DNA of 58,055 bases from assembly GCA_016927755.1 (NCBI GenBank), contig JAFGLZ010000181.1:1-58055 (forward strand), written 5' to 3'. Under the pieces are notes generated by a model. It was not told the origin of the DNA and did not search any database. It saw only the letters and a program-made list of their open reading frames with translations. The translations under genes were made by a program, and so were the position numbers. This document shows, piece after piece, positions 35,977 through 45,551 of this stretch; positions within the stretch are counted from its first letter, which is position 1, and every line of letters begins with the position of its first letter. Source of the stretch: Phycisphaerae bacterium (GTDB lineage Bacteria > Planctomycetota > Phycisphaerae > UBA1845 > JAFGLZ01).

Positions 35977-36195
35977 CAATTGAAAGATGGTCGGTTAAGA
36001 CAATGCGATGGCCGACGTCTGCAACCTGGCAGTTTCTTGAGCACGCACCAAACGCCGCCGATGCGGCAAAGGGCGTGTGGTAGCAGGTTGGGCTGCGGGA
36101 AGGAGCGGCTTGATTGGACGTCGGTGCAAAGCCCCTGGTCGGTGTCATGTCAACGCATCCGCTGCGCTACCAGGGCGTGAAGAACTGAGAGATAC
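35977..36195 (+). promoter_or_regulatory. Long structured 5' leader (candidate cis-regulatory RNA)
   Basis: Several nested helices can be drawn. P1: CCGACGTC (36012-36019) with 36117-36124. P2, inside it: CAACCTG (36022-36028) with CAGGTTG (36084-36090). P3: CACGC (36042-36046) with 36073-36077, enclosing a GCCGC/GCGGC hairpin (36054-36058/36063-36067). P4: GCTGC (36092-36096) with GCGGC (36105-36109). A separate hairpin CCCTGGT (36133-36139) with ACCAGGG (36169-36175) lies just before the weak ribosome site. Cold-inducible RNA-helicase genes often have long autoregulatory leaders. No known riboswitch class fits. Confidence 0.55.
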
Positions 36196-37464
36196 ATGCC
36201 GAGACAACTGAAGACCTCACCCGAAGTACAAGAAGATCTGGAATCGTTGGAACCTGAGGCGTTCGCCAAGCTGGGCCTCGGCCCGAGAACCCTGGCCTGC
36301 GTCCGACGCATCGGTTTCGAGAACCCCACGGAGATCCAGGAGCAGTTCATACCGGCCGTCATGACCGGAAAAGACTGCGTCGGAAGAGCCAGAACCGGCA
36401 CCGGCAAGACCGCCGCGTTCCTCCTGCCAATCTTCCAGAAGTTCTACGCCGGCGAGTACGCGCGCGCGCTCATCCTTGCGCCAACCCGAGAGCTCGCCAT
36501 GCAGATCCGCGACGAAAGCCGCAGGATGTCCAAGAACGATCCGCCCAGAGCCACCGCCGTCTATGGCGGCGCCCCTATCCGGCGGCAAATCGACCGCCTC
36601 TCAAAGAGCCCCGAGATCGTCGCGGCGACCCCTGGACGCGTCCTCGACCACTCCGAAAGAGGCACCGTCGCCTTCCACTCGTTCGGAATCGTCGTGCTCG
36701 ACGAGGTCGATCGAATGTTCGACATGGGATTCCGAAAGGATATCCGAAGAATCCTTCGCGAGTGCACCAATCGCCGCCAGACCATGTTCCTCTCGGCCAC
36801 CCTCCCCGACGACATCATGGGACTGGCCGATCAGTACCTGAGCGACCCGATCCGAATATCCGCCGTCGACGACAACGACCCGTCCGTCGAGACCCTCGAC
36901 CAGCGATACTTCTCCGTCGCCCATGACCGAAAACTGTCGCTGCTCGTCAAGGTCCTCGAGCGCGAACAGCCCGAGCTCGCCCTCATCTTCACGCGAACCA
37001 AACACGGGGCCGAGCGATTGGGCAAGACGCTCCTCGGCAGGAAGTTCAACGCCTCATACATCCACGGCAACCTGCCCCAGCAGAAGCGCAACCAGGTCAT
37101 GACCCGTTTCCGAGAGAGGAAGATCAACCTGCTCGTCGCCACCGATCTGATGGGACGCGGAATCGACGTGCCCGGCATCTCCCATGTCATCAACTATGAC
37201 ATCCCCGAGAACGCCGAGGACTACCTCCACCGCACCGGCCGATCCGGCCGAATGAACGCGATCGGCAAGGCCTTTACCTTCGTCACCCCGGAACAGGGCA
37301 GCGAGATCACCGCCATCGAGATGCTCTGCAACCGACTTCTCGCCCAGGACCAGATCCCCGGGTTCGACAACGGCGTCGGTCGCCAAACCGCCGACGAAGG
37401 ACGAAGGGCCGCGCCCACCAAATCCTTCTACCGCGGAGGTCGCCGAACCTTCGCCCGATCCTGA
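36196..37464 (+). CDS. DEAD-box family RNA helicase
   Basis: 422 residues, the compact helicase core. Q motif region GFENPTEIQEQ, motif I ARTGTGKT (Lys71), PTRELA, TPGR, motif II VLDEVDRMFD (DEVD rather than DEAD), SAT, motif V-like VATDLMGRGIDVPG and motif VI HRTGRSGR. ATP-dependent RNA unwinding; homologues (RhlE, CsdA, SrmB types) act in ribosome assembly and cold adaptation. The C-terminal tail is short and basic (SFYRGGRRTFARS). A long structured leader and strong promoter suggest tight expression control. Confidence 0.93.
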   Translation: MPRQLKTSPEVQEDLESLEPEAFAKLGLGPRTLACVRRIGFENPTEIQEQFIPAVMTGKDCVGRARTGTGKTAAFLLPIFQKFYAGEYARALILAPTRELAMQIRDESRRMSKNDPPRATAVYGGAPIRRQIDRLSKSPEIVAATPGRVLDHSERGTVAFHSFGIVVLDEVDRMFDMGFRKDIRRILRECTNRRQTMFLSATLPDDIMGLADQYLSDPIRISAVDDNDPSVETLDQRYFSVAHDRKLSLLVKVLEREQPELALIFTRTKHGAERLGKTLLGRKFNASYIHGNLPQQKRNQVMTRFRERKINLLVATDLMGRGIDVPGISHVINYDIPENAEDYLHRTGRSGRMNAIGKAFTFVTPEQGSEITAIEMLCNRLLAQDQIPGFDNGVGRQTADEGRRAAPTKSFYRGGRRTFARS

Positions 37465-37520
37465 CCCGACGCCGAGTCCGTCTCCGCGACGAACCTGAGC
37501 CATGCGCCGGTCCCCATGAC

Positions 37521-37567
37521 GTAGCACGGGCATCTTGCCCGTGACGACCCGTGGCCAAGATGCCCGT
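37521..37567. repeat. 'GQDARAT'-type inverted repeat element, third copy
   Basis: GTAGCACGGGCATCTTG at the left, with 12-bp complementary arms 37526-37537 and 37556-37567, plus the internal CACGGGC/GCCCGTG hairpin. It lies in the gap after the helicase gene. The distal end is diverged compared with the copy at 9036. Confidence 0.75.
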
Positions 37568-37688
37568 CCCTCGCGATGCGCTCGTCACCCGAGGCGCGAT
37601 CGGACCAACGACTCGCCCCGGCGTTGGAGCTATACTACCCCCACCTCTTCGGTGCTGTCTGATTCGCCCCCCGCAAAGGAGGTCCCCG

Positions 37689-40600
37689 ATGCGTTCGGCC
37701 CCGACCACGCTCTCGCTGCTGCTCCTCTGCCTGACGTCAGCCTCCCCCGCCGCCGAGCCCGTGACCATCTCCCTCGACGGCCAGTGGGACTTCACGTACA
37801 CCAAGCCCACCGCCGACGAGATCCCCACGCCGCCGCCCGCGGCCGCCTTCGACGTCACCGTCAACGTGCCCGGAAAATGGGACGACCAGCTCGATCGACT
37901 TCGATCCGCCCCCTGGTTCAAGGAAGCCACCTTCGCCACCGCCCTCGGACCGGTCCGCTACCTCAGCGGCATCGGCTGGCATCGAACGTGGATCGACGCG
38001 CCCCCCGACTGGAAAGACCGCGCCGTCCGACTCACGATCGGCTGGGCCGTCGGACAGATCCACGTCTGGCTCAACGGCCGGCACGTCGGACGTTACGATT
38101 ACGGCGTCTACACCCCCTATGCCCTCGACCTGACGGGCAAGCTCCTCCCGGGCCGAAAGAACGAGCTCATCATCTCCGTCGACAACACCCGCGGGTTCGC
38201 CGGCGGTTGGGCCTTCCTCGGAAACGCCGGAAAGGCCAGCGGCATCAGCCGACCCGTAACCCTCTCCGTCGCCCCGGGACCCGGACGAATCGACGACGTC
38301 TATATCCGCCCGGGCCAATACCTCACCGACGTCGTCTGGCAAACCGAGCTCGCCGTGCCCGCCGGGGCGCAAAAGGCGCCGCCCTCCAAGATGCTCTGGA
38401 AGGTCCGAAGCGCGGCCAACCGCGCCACGCTCGCCGAAGGCGCCCTCGACGTCCCGCCCTTCGACGCTTCCAAGCAAGTAACATGGCAGGCGCGTATCGA
38501 CGCGATCAAACCGTGGCGACCCAAAGAGCCCAACCTCTACTGGACGGACCTTCAGTGGATCGTCAACGGCGCGACCTGGGACGCCCGGACCCAGCGCTTC
38601 GGGCTCCGCCGATGGAGCCACGACGCCCGAAAGCTGAAACTCAACGGCCGAACGATCTACCTCCGAGGCGACTTCGGCCACTACTACTTCCCCGTCCACG
38701 GCACCACCCCCACCGACAAGGCCTACTGGCTCGACTACGTCCGCCGCGCCAAGCAACTCGGCATGAACTACGTCAACTTCGCCGCCCGCGTCTGCCCGCC
38801 CGAGCTGCTCGAGGCCGCCGACGAGCTCGGAATCGTCATGCAGTGCGGCGACCACATGACCGTCCTGAAAGAGCACGCAGACCACTACCGCGACGTTTGG
38901 ACGCCCATCGTCCGCTGGACGCGCGCCCACCCCAGCCTGGCCCTCTACGGCTTCGGCGGCGAGCGAAACTACTACGACGGAATCATCCGGCAGTACCAAC
39001 GTCAGTACGACCTCATCAAATCCCTCCACCCCGAATGCCTCGTCATGCCGCAACAGGCCATCCGCGGCGTCGACTACGCCTTCGACCCCATGGGAGCCAA
39101 GGAGCTCACGCTCGAGCCCTTCCCTCACCACGCCGAGCGCCTCGCCCAATACACCAAGGCCTGCGACATCTTCGGCCACTACTCCGGCGGCGCCTTCGGC
39201 TACGACTACTTCAGCGGACCCTGGCGACAGATGGAGAAACGATTCCGAGTCTACTCCAAGCCGCTCAGCATGCACGAGCTCTTCATGGGCATGTCCTACC
39301 TCAACCCCGACAACGCCGCGAAATACACCGGCCGAGTCCCGCCCTACCTCTACACCAAGCTCAAAGACGACCTCACCCGCGCCGGCCTGATCGACCGCTG
39401 GCGCACCTACTACGAGTGCGGCGGAAAGCTCCATGCCATCTGCAAGAAGTACTGCACCGAGAAGACGCGAAAGTGCAACGAGCTGGCCGGCTTCGAATTC
39501 CTCGGCATGCAGGACATGCACTTCACCGAACACTACACCGTCGGCATCCTCGACGAGTTCGGCCGGCTCAAGCCCGGCGACACCATCGAAGGCATCCTCC
39601 GATACAACGCCGAGAGCGTCCTCCTGATCGACTTCGAGCAAGATAGCATCAACCGCTCGTTCCGGACCGGCTCCCCCTTCGAGTTCGATCTCATGGCCTC
39701 ACTCTACGGCGACCACCCCCTCCGAGACGGCAAGCTCACCTGGACGCTGAAGGCGAACTCCAAGACCGTGCTCAGTCAGACGTACACGCTTCCCGCCGTC
39801 CCAACCGGCCAGGTGTCCACGCTCAAACGCGCCCGCCTCGCGTGGCCGCCCGTCACACAAACCACCCGATTCAACCTCGCCGCTGCCCTAAAGGCCGACG
39901 GCTACGACCTCGCCAACGACTGGGACTTCTGGGTCTTCCCCAACCAAGCCCCCCCGCCCCTCCACGCCGATGCCGACGAGCCGTCGCGAGCCCTCCTCGC
40001 GGGCCGATACGGACCCCTCCCCGCCCTGACCGACGCCTCCTCCGCCAAGCTCCGCGTCGTCTCGCGAATCACGCCACGCGACGTCGACCACCTCGCCGAC
40101 GGCGGCGACGTCCTCCTCCTCGGCGCCGCGCCCTTCGCCGAGTACACCGCCTGGCGGTCCTTCCGCCCCGGCCTCGGCGCGCGCGAGCATCACAACGTCG
40201 GCTCCGTCATCCGCCAACACCCGATCTTCGACCTGCTCCCGCACGACGGATGGGGCGACTGGCAATTCTACCCCCTGCTCGAAGGGGCAAGCTGCGTCCT
40301 CTTCGACGACGACCTCGCCACGCCGTTCGACCCGATCCTGGAGATCATCAGCTCCGCCGAGGACGTCCGAAAGCACGCCGCTATCATGGAGAAGCGCGTC
40401 GGCAAGGGCCGGCTCCTGTTCTCGACGTGTACGTACGACGAGCGCAACCCCTCCTGCCTCGCCCTGATGGACGGCATCCTGCGATACGTCCAGGGCGACA
40501 AGTTCCGCCCGCCTAGTGATCTCTCGCCCACCGTCCTGAAGCGACTCGCCGAGCCCGCAAAGGCCGACGACCCGAAGAACCTCCTCGCCTCGCCCGGCTT

Positions 40601-41588
40601 CGAGCGCGACGTCAAGAACGCTTGGCTGGCCTACGGAGCCGACTATCGCATCGACGACGCCATCGCCCGCTCCGGCGCCACGAGCCTCCGCCTCGAGATC
40701 ACTCCCGACGCGCTCCGGATCGACCCCAAGCATTACACCGGCGCTCGCGCCAAGGCGATCACATTCAAGACCACCCCGCCCGCGCTGAAGCTGGCCGCCT
40801 GGCACAAGACCCACGGCCTGACCGGAGCCAAGGGCCGGTCGTTCCTGATCTTCGTCTATATCAACTACGCAGGCGGCGGCACGCACACGCTCCGCCTGCT
40901 CCTCGACCCCGCCGATCACGACTGGCAATACGCCGAGACGACCTGGCGCCCCGCCAAACCCCTCGCCGGCGCGACGCTCTACGTCGGCCTCGCCTCACGG
41001 AACGGCACCGCCTGGATCGACGACGTCTACCTCGGACCCGCCGCCCCCGGCCCCGAAACTCAGCCAAGGATCGCCGGGCGTTGGCACCGACGGCCCGTCA
41101 CGGTGGAGTTCCCGACCGAAGGATGGTATCGCATCGGCGACGGCGACTGGTCCGCCGGCAAGAGCGTCCGTATCACGAAAGAAGGCCTCACCCACCTCGC
41201 CTTCAAGACGCAAAGGGCGGGTGACGTCACCGAGACGCGCGACGTCCGAATCGACCTGACCCCCCCGACGATCGTCCTCGAGGCCCGACCCGCCCCAGGC
41301 CAAGAAGGCGGCGTCTACCACGCCACCCCCGAAACGGAGTTCGCCCTAAAGGCCACGGATAACCTCTCCGGCGTCCAAGCCCTGGAGGTCTCCATCGACG
41401 CAGGCCCGTACCGCCCGCACACCGCCCCGCTCCGCCTCCCCGACGGCGCACACGAACTCCGTTGCCGAGCCACCGACGCCGCCGGCAACCGCACCGAACT
41501 CATGACCGGCTCCCTCCTCACCGGCGGCCAAACCGACGTCTTCACCGTCACCATCAGAAAAAGGGATCAGAAGAAGGGGTCACGCTAG
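37689..41588 (+). CDS. Very large secreted glycoside hydrolase family 2-like protein
   Basis: 1299 residues with signal peptide (about 1-22). GH2 layout: sugar-binding jelly roll (about 28-200, ISLDGQWDFTYTKP, GWHRTWIDAP, VDNTRGFAGGW), Ig-like linker, then a barrel (about 325-620) starting KLKLNGRTIYLRGDFG. The usual NE acid/base motif is replaced by LYGFGGERN with Glu425. The long C-terminus contains a CBM-like jelly roll (about 985-1120) and an Ig-like end (TDNLSGVQALEVSID). The start is fixed by AAAGGAGGT five bases upstream. Probably a periplasmic or surface beta-glycosidase; specificity not assignable. Confidence 0.83.
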   Translation: MRSAPTTLSLLLLCLTSASPAAEPVTISLDGQWDFTYTKPTADEIPTPPPAAAFDVTVNVPGKWDDQLDRLRSAPWFKEATFATALGPVRYLSGIGWHRTWIDAPPDWKDRAVRLTIGWAVGQIHVWLNGRHVGRYDYGVYTPYALDLTGKLLPGRKNELIISVDNTRGFAGGWAFLGNAGKASGISRPVTLSVAPGPGRIDDVYIRPGQYLTDVVWQTELAVPAGAQKAPPSKMLWKVRSAANRATLAEGALDVPPFDASKQVTWQARIDAIKPWRPKEPNLYWTDLQWIVNGATWDARTQRFGLRRWSHDARKLKLNGRTIYLRGDFGHYYFPVHGTTPTDKAYWLDYVRRAKQLGMNYVNFAARVCPPELLEAADELGIVMQCGDHMTVLKEHADHYRDVWTPIVRWTRAHPSLALYGFGGERNYYDGIIRQYQRQYDLIKSLHPECLVMPQQAIRGVDYAFDPMGAKELTLEPFPHHAERLAQYTKACDIFGHYSGGAFGYDYFSGPWRQMEKRFRVYSKPLSMHELFMGMSYLNPDNAAKYTGRVPPYLYTKLKDDLTRAGLIDRWRTYYECGGKLHAICKKYCTEKTRKCNELAGFEFLGMQDMHFTEHYTVGILDEFGRLKPGDTIEGILRYNAESVLLIDFEQDSINRSFRTGSPFEFDLMASLYGDHPLRDGKLTWTLKANSKTVLSQTYTLPAVPTGQVSTLKRARLAWPPVTQTTRFNLAAALKADGYDLANDWDFWVFPNQAPPPLHADADEPSRALLAGRYGPLPALTDASSAKLRVVSRITPRDVDHLADGGDVLLLGAAPFAEYTAWRSFRPGLGAREHHNVGSVIRQHPIFDLLPHDGWGDWQFYPLLEGASCVLFDDDLATPFDPILEIISSAEDVRKHAAIMEKRVGKGRLLFSTCTYDERNPSCLALMDGILRYVQGDKFRPPSDLSPTVLKRLAEPAKADDPKNLLASPGFERDVKNAWLAYGADYRIDDAIARSGATSLRLEITPDALRIDPKHYTGARAKAITFKTTPPALKLAAWHKTHGLTGAKGRSFLIFVYINYAGGGTHTLRLLLDPADHDWQYAETTWRPAKPLAGATLYVGLASRNGTAWIDDVYLGPAAPGPETQPRIAGRWHRRPVTVEFPTEGWYRIGDGDWSAGKSVRITKEGLTHLAFKTQRAGDVTETRDVRIDLTPPTIVLEARPAPGQEGGVYHATPETEFALKATDNLSGVQALEVSIDAGPYRPHTAPLRLPDGAHELRCRATDAAGNRTELMTGSLLTGGQTDVFTVTIRKRDQKKGSR

Positions 41589-41684
41589 AATTGATCTGCC
41601 CCCCAGAAACCGGTCCATGAGAGATGAGAGTTTTCCGCTGGATTCCGGCTGCATCGGCCACGAGAATCTCGGCGGGAGGATCTC

Positions 41685-44600
41685 ATGAAGCGGACATGGT
41701 TCGCGGAACAGAGGACGTCGCCCGTCATGAAATCGCTCGCCCTCTGTGTGGCAGTGGCATCGAGCATCGCGGTCGCTACCGCCCAAGGGGCGTCGGCTCA
41801 CGGCAGTACCTGCCGCATTTCCGCTCAGGGCGCCGTCATGGAGCTTCACTCTCCTTTCTTCGTGTACCAGCTCGCCACGGAGGACGGCCTGCGCGCTGTG
41901 TCGTGGGAGAACCGACTCTCGGGCCGCACGTTGAACCTGGGCAACGGACCCGAGGTGGAATTCGACATTGGCCTGCCCAACCAGCCACTGAAGACACCGA
42001 AGCCGCGAGTTACAGGATTGCCAACGGCTGGCGAATGCGAGACCGGGGAGGCGGTGTTCGAGCTGGCGTCGGACGACCCGAAGGCATCGGTCACCGTGAC
42101 CTACCGTTGGGATGCGAAACGCCCGGTGTTGCGGAAGTTCGTCAAGATCACGAACGCCGGCGGGCGGGAGTGGAACCGGTTGCTGAACGTTCGGCTGGGA
42201 AGCTATGCCGTGGCCAACGGGGCGCATGCCCCCTCCGGGAAAGAACGCGGCTTTCCCGTCTACGTCGATGACGGGTACTTCATGACGCTGGCACACCCCG
42301 CGGGACTCGCCGAAGCCAAAGATGCCAAGGTCGTCTTGCGGCAGTTCCCGGGCGCTCGCGTCGGCCCGGGCCAAACGTTCGACTGCATGGAGGCCGTCTA
42401 CGGCGTCGGCGCCATTGGCGGCGCGAGAAAGGCCTTTCTCGACCACCTGATCGGCCGTATGCGGCGCACGCTGCGCGGACACGACAGACCCTACGCGATC
42501 TTCGAGCCGTTCGGGGCACGACCGGGAGACGACTTCAACGAAACCGAGCAGTTCGTTCTCGACAACATCGCCAAGGTGGCCCAGGGGCAGCGGGATGCCG
42601 GCTGCCACTTCGATCTGTACTCGGTGGATTTCTGGGTGGACTACCGCGGGACGTTGAAGGAGTGCGACCCCGAGCGGTTCCCGAACGGCTTGAAGCCGAT
42701 TCGTGAGGAACTGGACAAGCTGGGAACGTCCTTGGGGTTGTGGATCGACAGTTCCTGGGAGCGGTGGTCCATCGGCGGCAATCCGAAGGTCCAGTCATGT
42801 CTGAACGTTGACCCGCACCGGCCCGAGACGCTTGGCGAAGTCAGTTGGAACCGGAAGTCGTTCTGCCGCGCCACCGAACCGATCAGGTCGATGTACACGG
42901 ACGCCTTCCGACACCACATTCGCGAAAACGGCGCGCGATTGCTGAAGTTCGACAACCTGGCGTCGGGTTGCGTTAACCCGAACCATGATCACTTGCCGGG
43001 TGTGTACTCCACCGAGCCAATCTATGACGCCGTGATCGACTTCCTCCACGCGCTCGACCAGGAATGCCCCGACGTGTTCCTGATGTTGTATTGGGGATAC
43101 CGTTCGCCGTGGTGGCTGCTGCATGGTGACACGTTGTTCGATTCCGGGATCGGAATCGAAGCGGCCAGTCCAAGCACGCTTCCGGCCCCGCACGCCCGAG
43201 ATAGCGTGACGCAGAAGCTCGACCAGGCCCAGTGGCACGCAAGCGACGTGCCGGCGCTGGGCAAGGACTCGCTTGGCGTCTGGCTGTCCGATTGGGGGTG
43301 GAACAGCTCGATTGGCAAGGAGCGCTGGCAGGCGGGGTTCGTCATGGACCTCTGTCGCGGCAGCCTGCTGGCCCAGCCGTGGAGCGACACGCCGTGGCTC
43401 TCTCCGCCCGAAAGGGCGCGGATGGCTGAGCTCATCGCGCTGCTCGAGGCCCGCCCCGAATGCTTCCGAAATCCCCGCTTCGTCGTGGGTGATCCGCGGC
43501 GAGACGAGCCCTACGGATACTGCTGCGGCGACGGGACGCGGGCGTTTGTCGCGCTGCACAACTGCTCGTGGAACGACAACGCGATCACGCTTCGTCTAAA
43601 CCCAGACTGGGGCCTGCCGCCTGGTCGGAAGTGGGATATCTATCGTTGGTATCCGGACCCCGCCAAGCTGGTGGGTCGCCAGGAGGCGTTCCGCGAAACG
43701 GCCGTCATCGGCCTGCGTCCCTTCGACGTGGTGTTGCTCGAGGTGGTGCCCTCCGGTCAACCCGCGACGCTCGAGCGTGCCTTCGAGGCGCGCCCGATGC
43801 CCGTGAGCTTCGCGATTGCCAGCCGGTCCGTGGACGTCGACGTGCACTACCTCCACGATGAACCGAGCGCGCCGGAAAGGGTCGGCTGGACGATCTTGGA
43901 GCCGGTCCGGGCCGTTTCCGTCGGCGGGGCGAAACTCACGACACAGAAGGACGGCTCCGTCCTTGCCGGCGGTGATACGTCCTCGCCCGACACCTACACC
44001 GTCACGGCGGACACATCGATGACGGGTATGACGGGGATCCGATTGGAGGCGTTACCTGACCATAGCCTGCCCTGTCGTGGCCCCGGGCGTGCCGCCAACG
44101 GCAACTTCTGCCTGACCGGGATCCGCGTCAGGGCCTTCCCTCGCGGTAAGCCGGACGAGGCCATCGCCATCGGTTTGCGAAATCCGGTTGCTGATTTCTC
44201 CCAGGACAGCTACGGAGGATGGCCACTCTCTGCTGCCTTGGACGGCAACCCGAAGACCGGCTGGTCCGTCGATCCCGAGGAAGGCCGACCGCATGTGGCC
44301 GTTTTCGAAACGCACGGGCCCGTCGGCTTCGATAGCGGCGCCACGCTCGTGGTGGAGCTGGATCAGGGCGATCGTCAGCACAGCCTCGGCCGCTTCCGCC
44401 TCTCGGTGACCAGGGCCAAGCCTGTCCCCAAGCCGCGACGGCGGAAGCCCCCTCGGCTTGTCGTTCGTGGACGGCTGCCGGCAGCCCTTCAGGGAGGGCT
44501 GGCTGTCATTACCGTGGAGATGTCGCGGAACGGCGAACCGACTGAGCTACGAAACGTCGGACAACTCTTCTCGGCCGAAGGAAGCTTGGACGGCAAGCCC

Positions 44601-44777
44601 GCCGCCTGGCAGCCGGTGCTGGGCAAGGCGACCTATCCATCGTGTTGGCAGGCGTGGAGACTGAGGATCGAGCCGTCCACCCAATCGCGAGAGATCGCCT
44701 TGACCGTGGTCCCACGAGTCCCCGGGGACGTGGACCTGAAATGCAAAGGGCATCTTGTCGCTCAGCAACACCGGTAA
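41685..44777 (+). CDS. Secreted GH36-like glycosidase with a PSD1-type C-terminal module
   Basis: 1030 residues. Signal peptide in the first about 38 residues. Beta-sandwich (about 40-240), then an alpha-galactosidase-like barrel: FDLYSVDFWVDYRG, LGLWIDSSWERW, ARLLKFDNLASGC (candidate nucleophile Asp) and VWLSDWGWNSS. Residues about 780-907 (GIRLEALPDHSLPCRGPGRA, NGNFCLTGIRVRAF, ADFSQDSYGGW, LGRFRLSVT) match the module normally seen in planctomycete DUF1549/DUF1553 (PSD1) proteins. GGAGG lies five bases before the ATG at 41685. Follows the GH2-like gene by 96 nt, same strand. Confidence 0.8.
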   Translation: MKRTWFAEQRTSPVMKSLALCVAVASSIAVATAQGASAHGSTCRISAQGAVMELHSPFFVYQLATEDGLRAVSWENRLSGRTLNLGNGPEVEFDIGLPNQPLKTPKPRVTGLPTAGECETGEAVFELASDDPKASVTVTYRWDAKRPVLRKFVKITNAGGREWNRLLNVRLGSYAVANGAHAPSGKERGFPVYVDDGYFMTLAHPAGLAEAKDAKVVLRQFPGARVGPGQTFDCMEAVYGVGAIGGARKAFLDHLIGRMRRTLRGHDRPYAIFEPFGARPGDDFNETEQFVLDNIAKVAQGQRDAGCHFDLYSVDFWVDYRGTLKECDPERFPNGLKPIREELDKLGTSLGLWIDSSWERWSIGGNPKVQSCLNVDPHRPETLGEVSWNRKSFCRATEPIRSMYTDAFRHHIRENGARLLKFDNLASGCVNPNHDHLPGVYSTEPIYDAVIDFLHALDQECPDVFLMLYWGYRSPWWLLHGDTLFDSGIGIEAASPSTLPAPHARDSVTQKLDQAQWHASDVPALGKDSLGVWLSDWGWNSSIGKERWQAGFVMDLCRGSLLAQPWSDTPWLSPPERARMAELIALLEARPECFRNPRFVVGDPRRDEPYGYCCGDGTRAFVALHNCSWNDNAITLRLNPDWGLPPGRKWDIYRWYPDPAKLVGRQEAFRETAVIGLRPFDVVLLEVVPSGQPATLERAFEARPMPVSFAIASRSVDVDVHYLHDEPSAPERVGWTILEPVRAVSVGGAKLTTQKDGSVLAGGDTSSPDTYTVTADTSMTGMTGIRLEALPDHSLPCRGPGRAANGNFCLTGIRVRAFPRGKPDEAIAIGLRNPVADFSQDSYGGWPLSAALDGNPKTGWSVDPEEGRPHVAVFETHGPVGFDSGATLVVELDQGDRQHSLGRFRLSVTRAKPVPKPRRRKPPRLVVRGRLPAALQGGLAVITVEMSRNGEPTELRNVGQLFSAEGSLDGKPAAWQPVLGKATYPSCWQAWRLRIEPSTQSREIALTVVPRVPGDVDLKCKGHLVAQQHR

Positions 44778-44879
44778 CAGGCGGGGATAGCGGGGCGGCG
44801 GGGGACAGTGACGAGACCGTCTGACCGAGAAAGGGCGACACCTACGCCCCGACCGACCGACGCACCCGCGGGAGCGCGT

Positions 44880-45551
44880 ATGACCGAAGACAACCAGGCC
44901 AACGGGAGTGCCGATCGAATCCTGGCCGCCGCCGCCAGGCTCTTCGCCGCGCGCGGATATCACGCCGTTTCCACGCGCGAAATCGCCGCCGCCGTCGGAC
45001 TCAACATCTCGACCGTCAACTACCACGTCGGCGGCAAGCGCGACCTCTACCGCGCCGTCTTCCGCCGGATGCACGCCCGAGAGAGCGACGTCATCACCGC
45101 CCTCGTCACCCGAGCCAGCGACGACGTCGTCGCCGATCGCCCCGCCCTGAAACGCCTCTTGCTTCAGCTCGTCGACGCCACCGTCGACCTCCTCCTCGAG
45201 AATCCCGAGAACGCCCGCCTCTGGGTCTGGCGCTGGCTCGACCGCCCCGGCGAGATGCTCGACCTCGACGCCCAGTTCTCCGTGCCCCTCTTCCAGGCCA
45301 TCCACGACCTCCTCCAGCGCGGCCAGCGCGCCGGCACCATCCGCGCCGAAGGCCTCGACCTCCGAATGCTACTCATGAGCTTCACCTGGATGCTCTACGG
45401 CTACTTCACCCGAGGCGCCCTCGACCCCGCCGACCCCCACCGAGACCCCTTCAACCCCCCACACGTCCAAGCCTTCCGAGCCTTCCTGCACGACTACGTA
45501 ATACGAATGCTCGACCTGCGAGTCTGGGGTCAGAGCGCATTTAGTCGTTAA
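44880..45551 (+). CDS. TetR/AcrR family transcriptional regulator
   Basis: 223 residues. N-terminal helix-turn-helix: RILAAAARLFAARGYHAVSTREIAAAVG then NISTVNYHVGGKRDLY. The C-terminal ligand domain resembles the CecR/DUF1956-type regulators. GGAG six bases upstream of ATG 44880. Likely a repressor; its targets are not evident, though it follows the glycosidase genes. Oddity: the last residues (WGQSAFSR) and the TAA stop are encoded by the 46-bp repeat at 45525, so the native C-terminus may have been replaced. Confidence 0.88.
   Translation: MTEDNQANGSADRILAAAARLFAARGYHAVSTREIAAAVGLNISTVNYHVGGKRDLYRAVFRRMHARESDVITALVTRASDDVVADRPALKRLLLQLVDATVDLLLENPENARLWVWRWLDRPGEMLDLDAQFSVPLFQAIHDLLQRGQRAGTIRAEGLDLRMLLMSFTWMLYGYFTRGALDPADPHRDPFNPPHVQAFRAFLHDYVIRMLDLRVWGQSAFSR

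Noticed and set aside
36121..36180. GGTGCAAAGCCCCTGG in the helicase leader resembles the GCAAAGCC core of c-di-GMP-I riboswitches
   Set aside because: The partner segment with GGGCAAACC and the GAAA-loop helix of that class is absent, and the surrounding helices are arranged differently.
37737..39641. A 634-codon open frame on the strand opposite the GH2-like gene (similar ones at 20907-22565 and 50210-51898)
   Set aside because: High GC and strong third-position bias produce long antisense frames; the translations are low-complexity Val/Glu/Gly-rich, with no ribosome site or family, while the plus-strand genes have signal peptides and domains.
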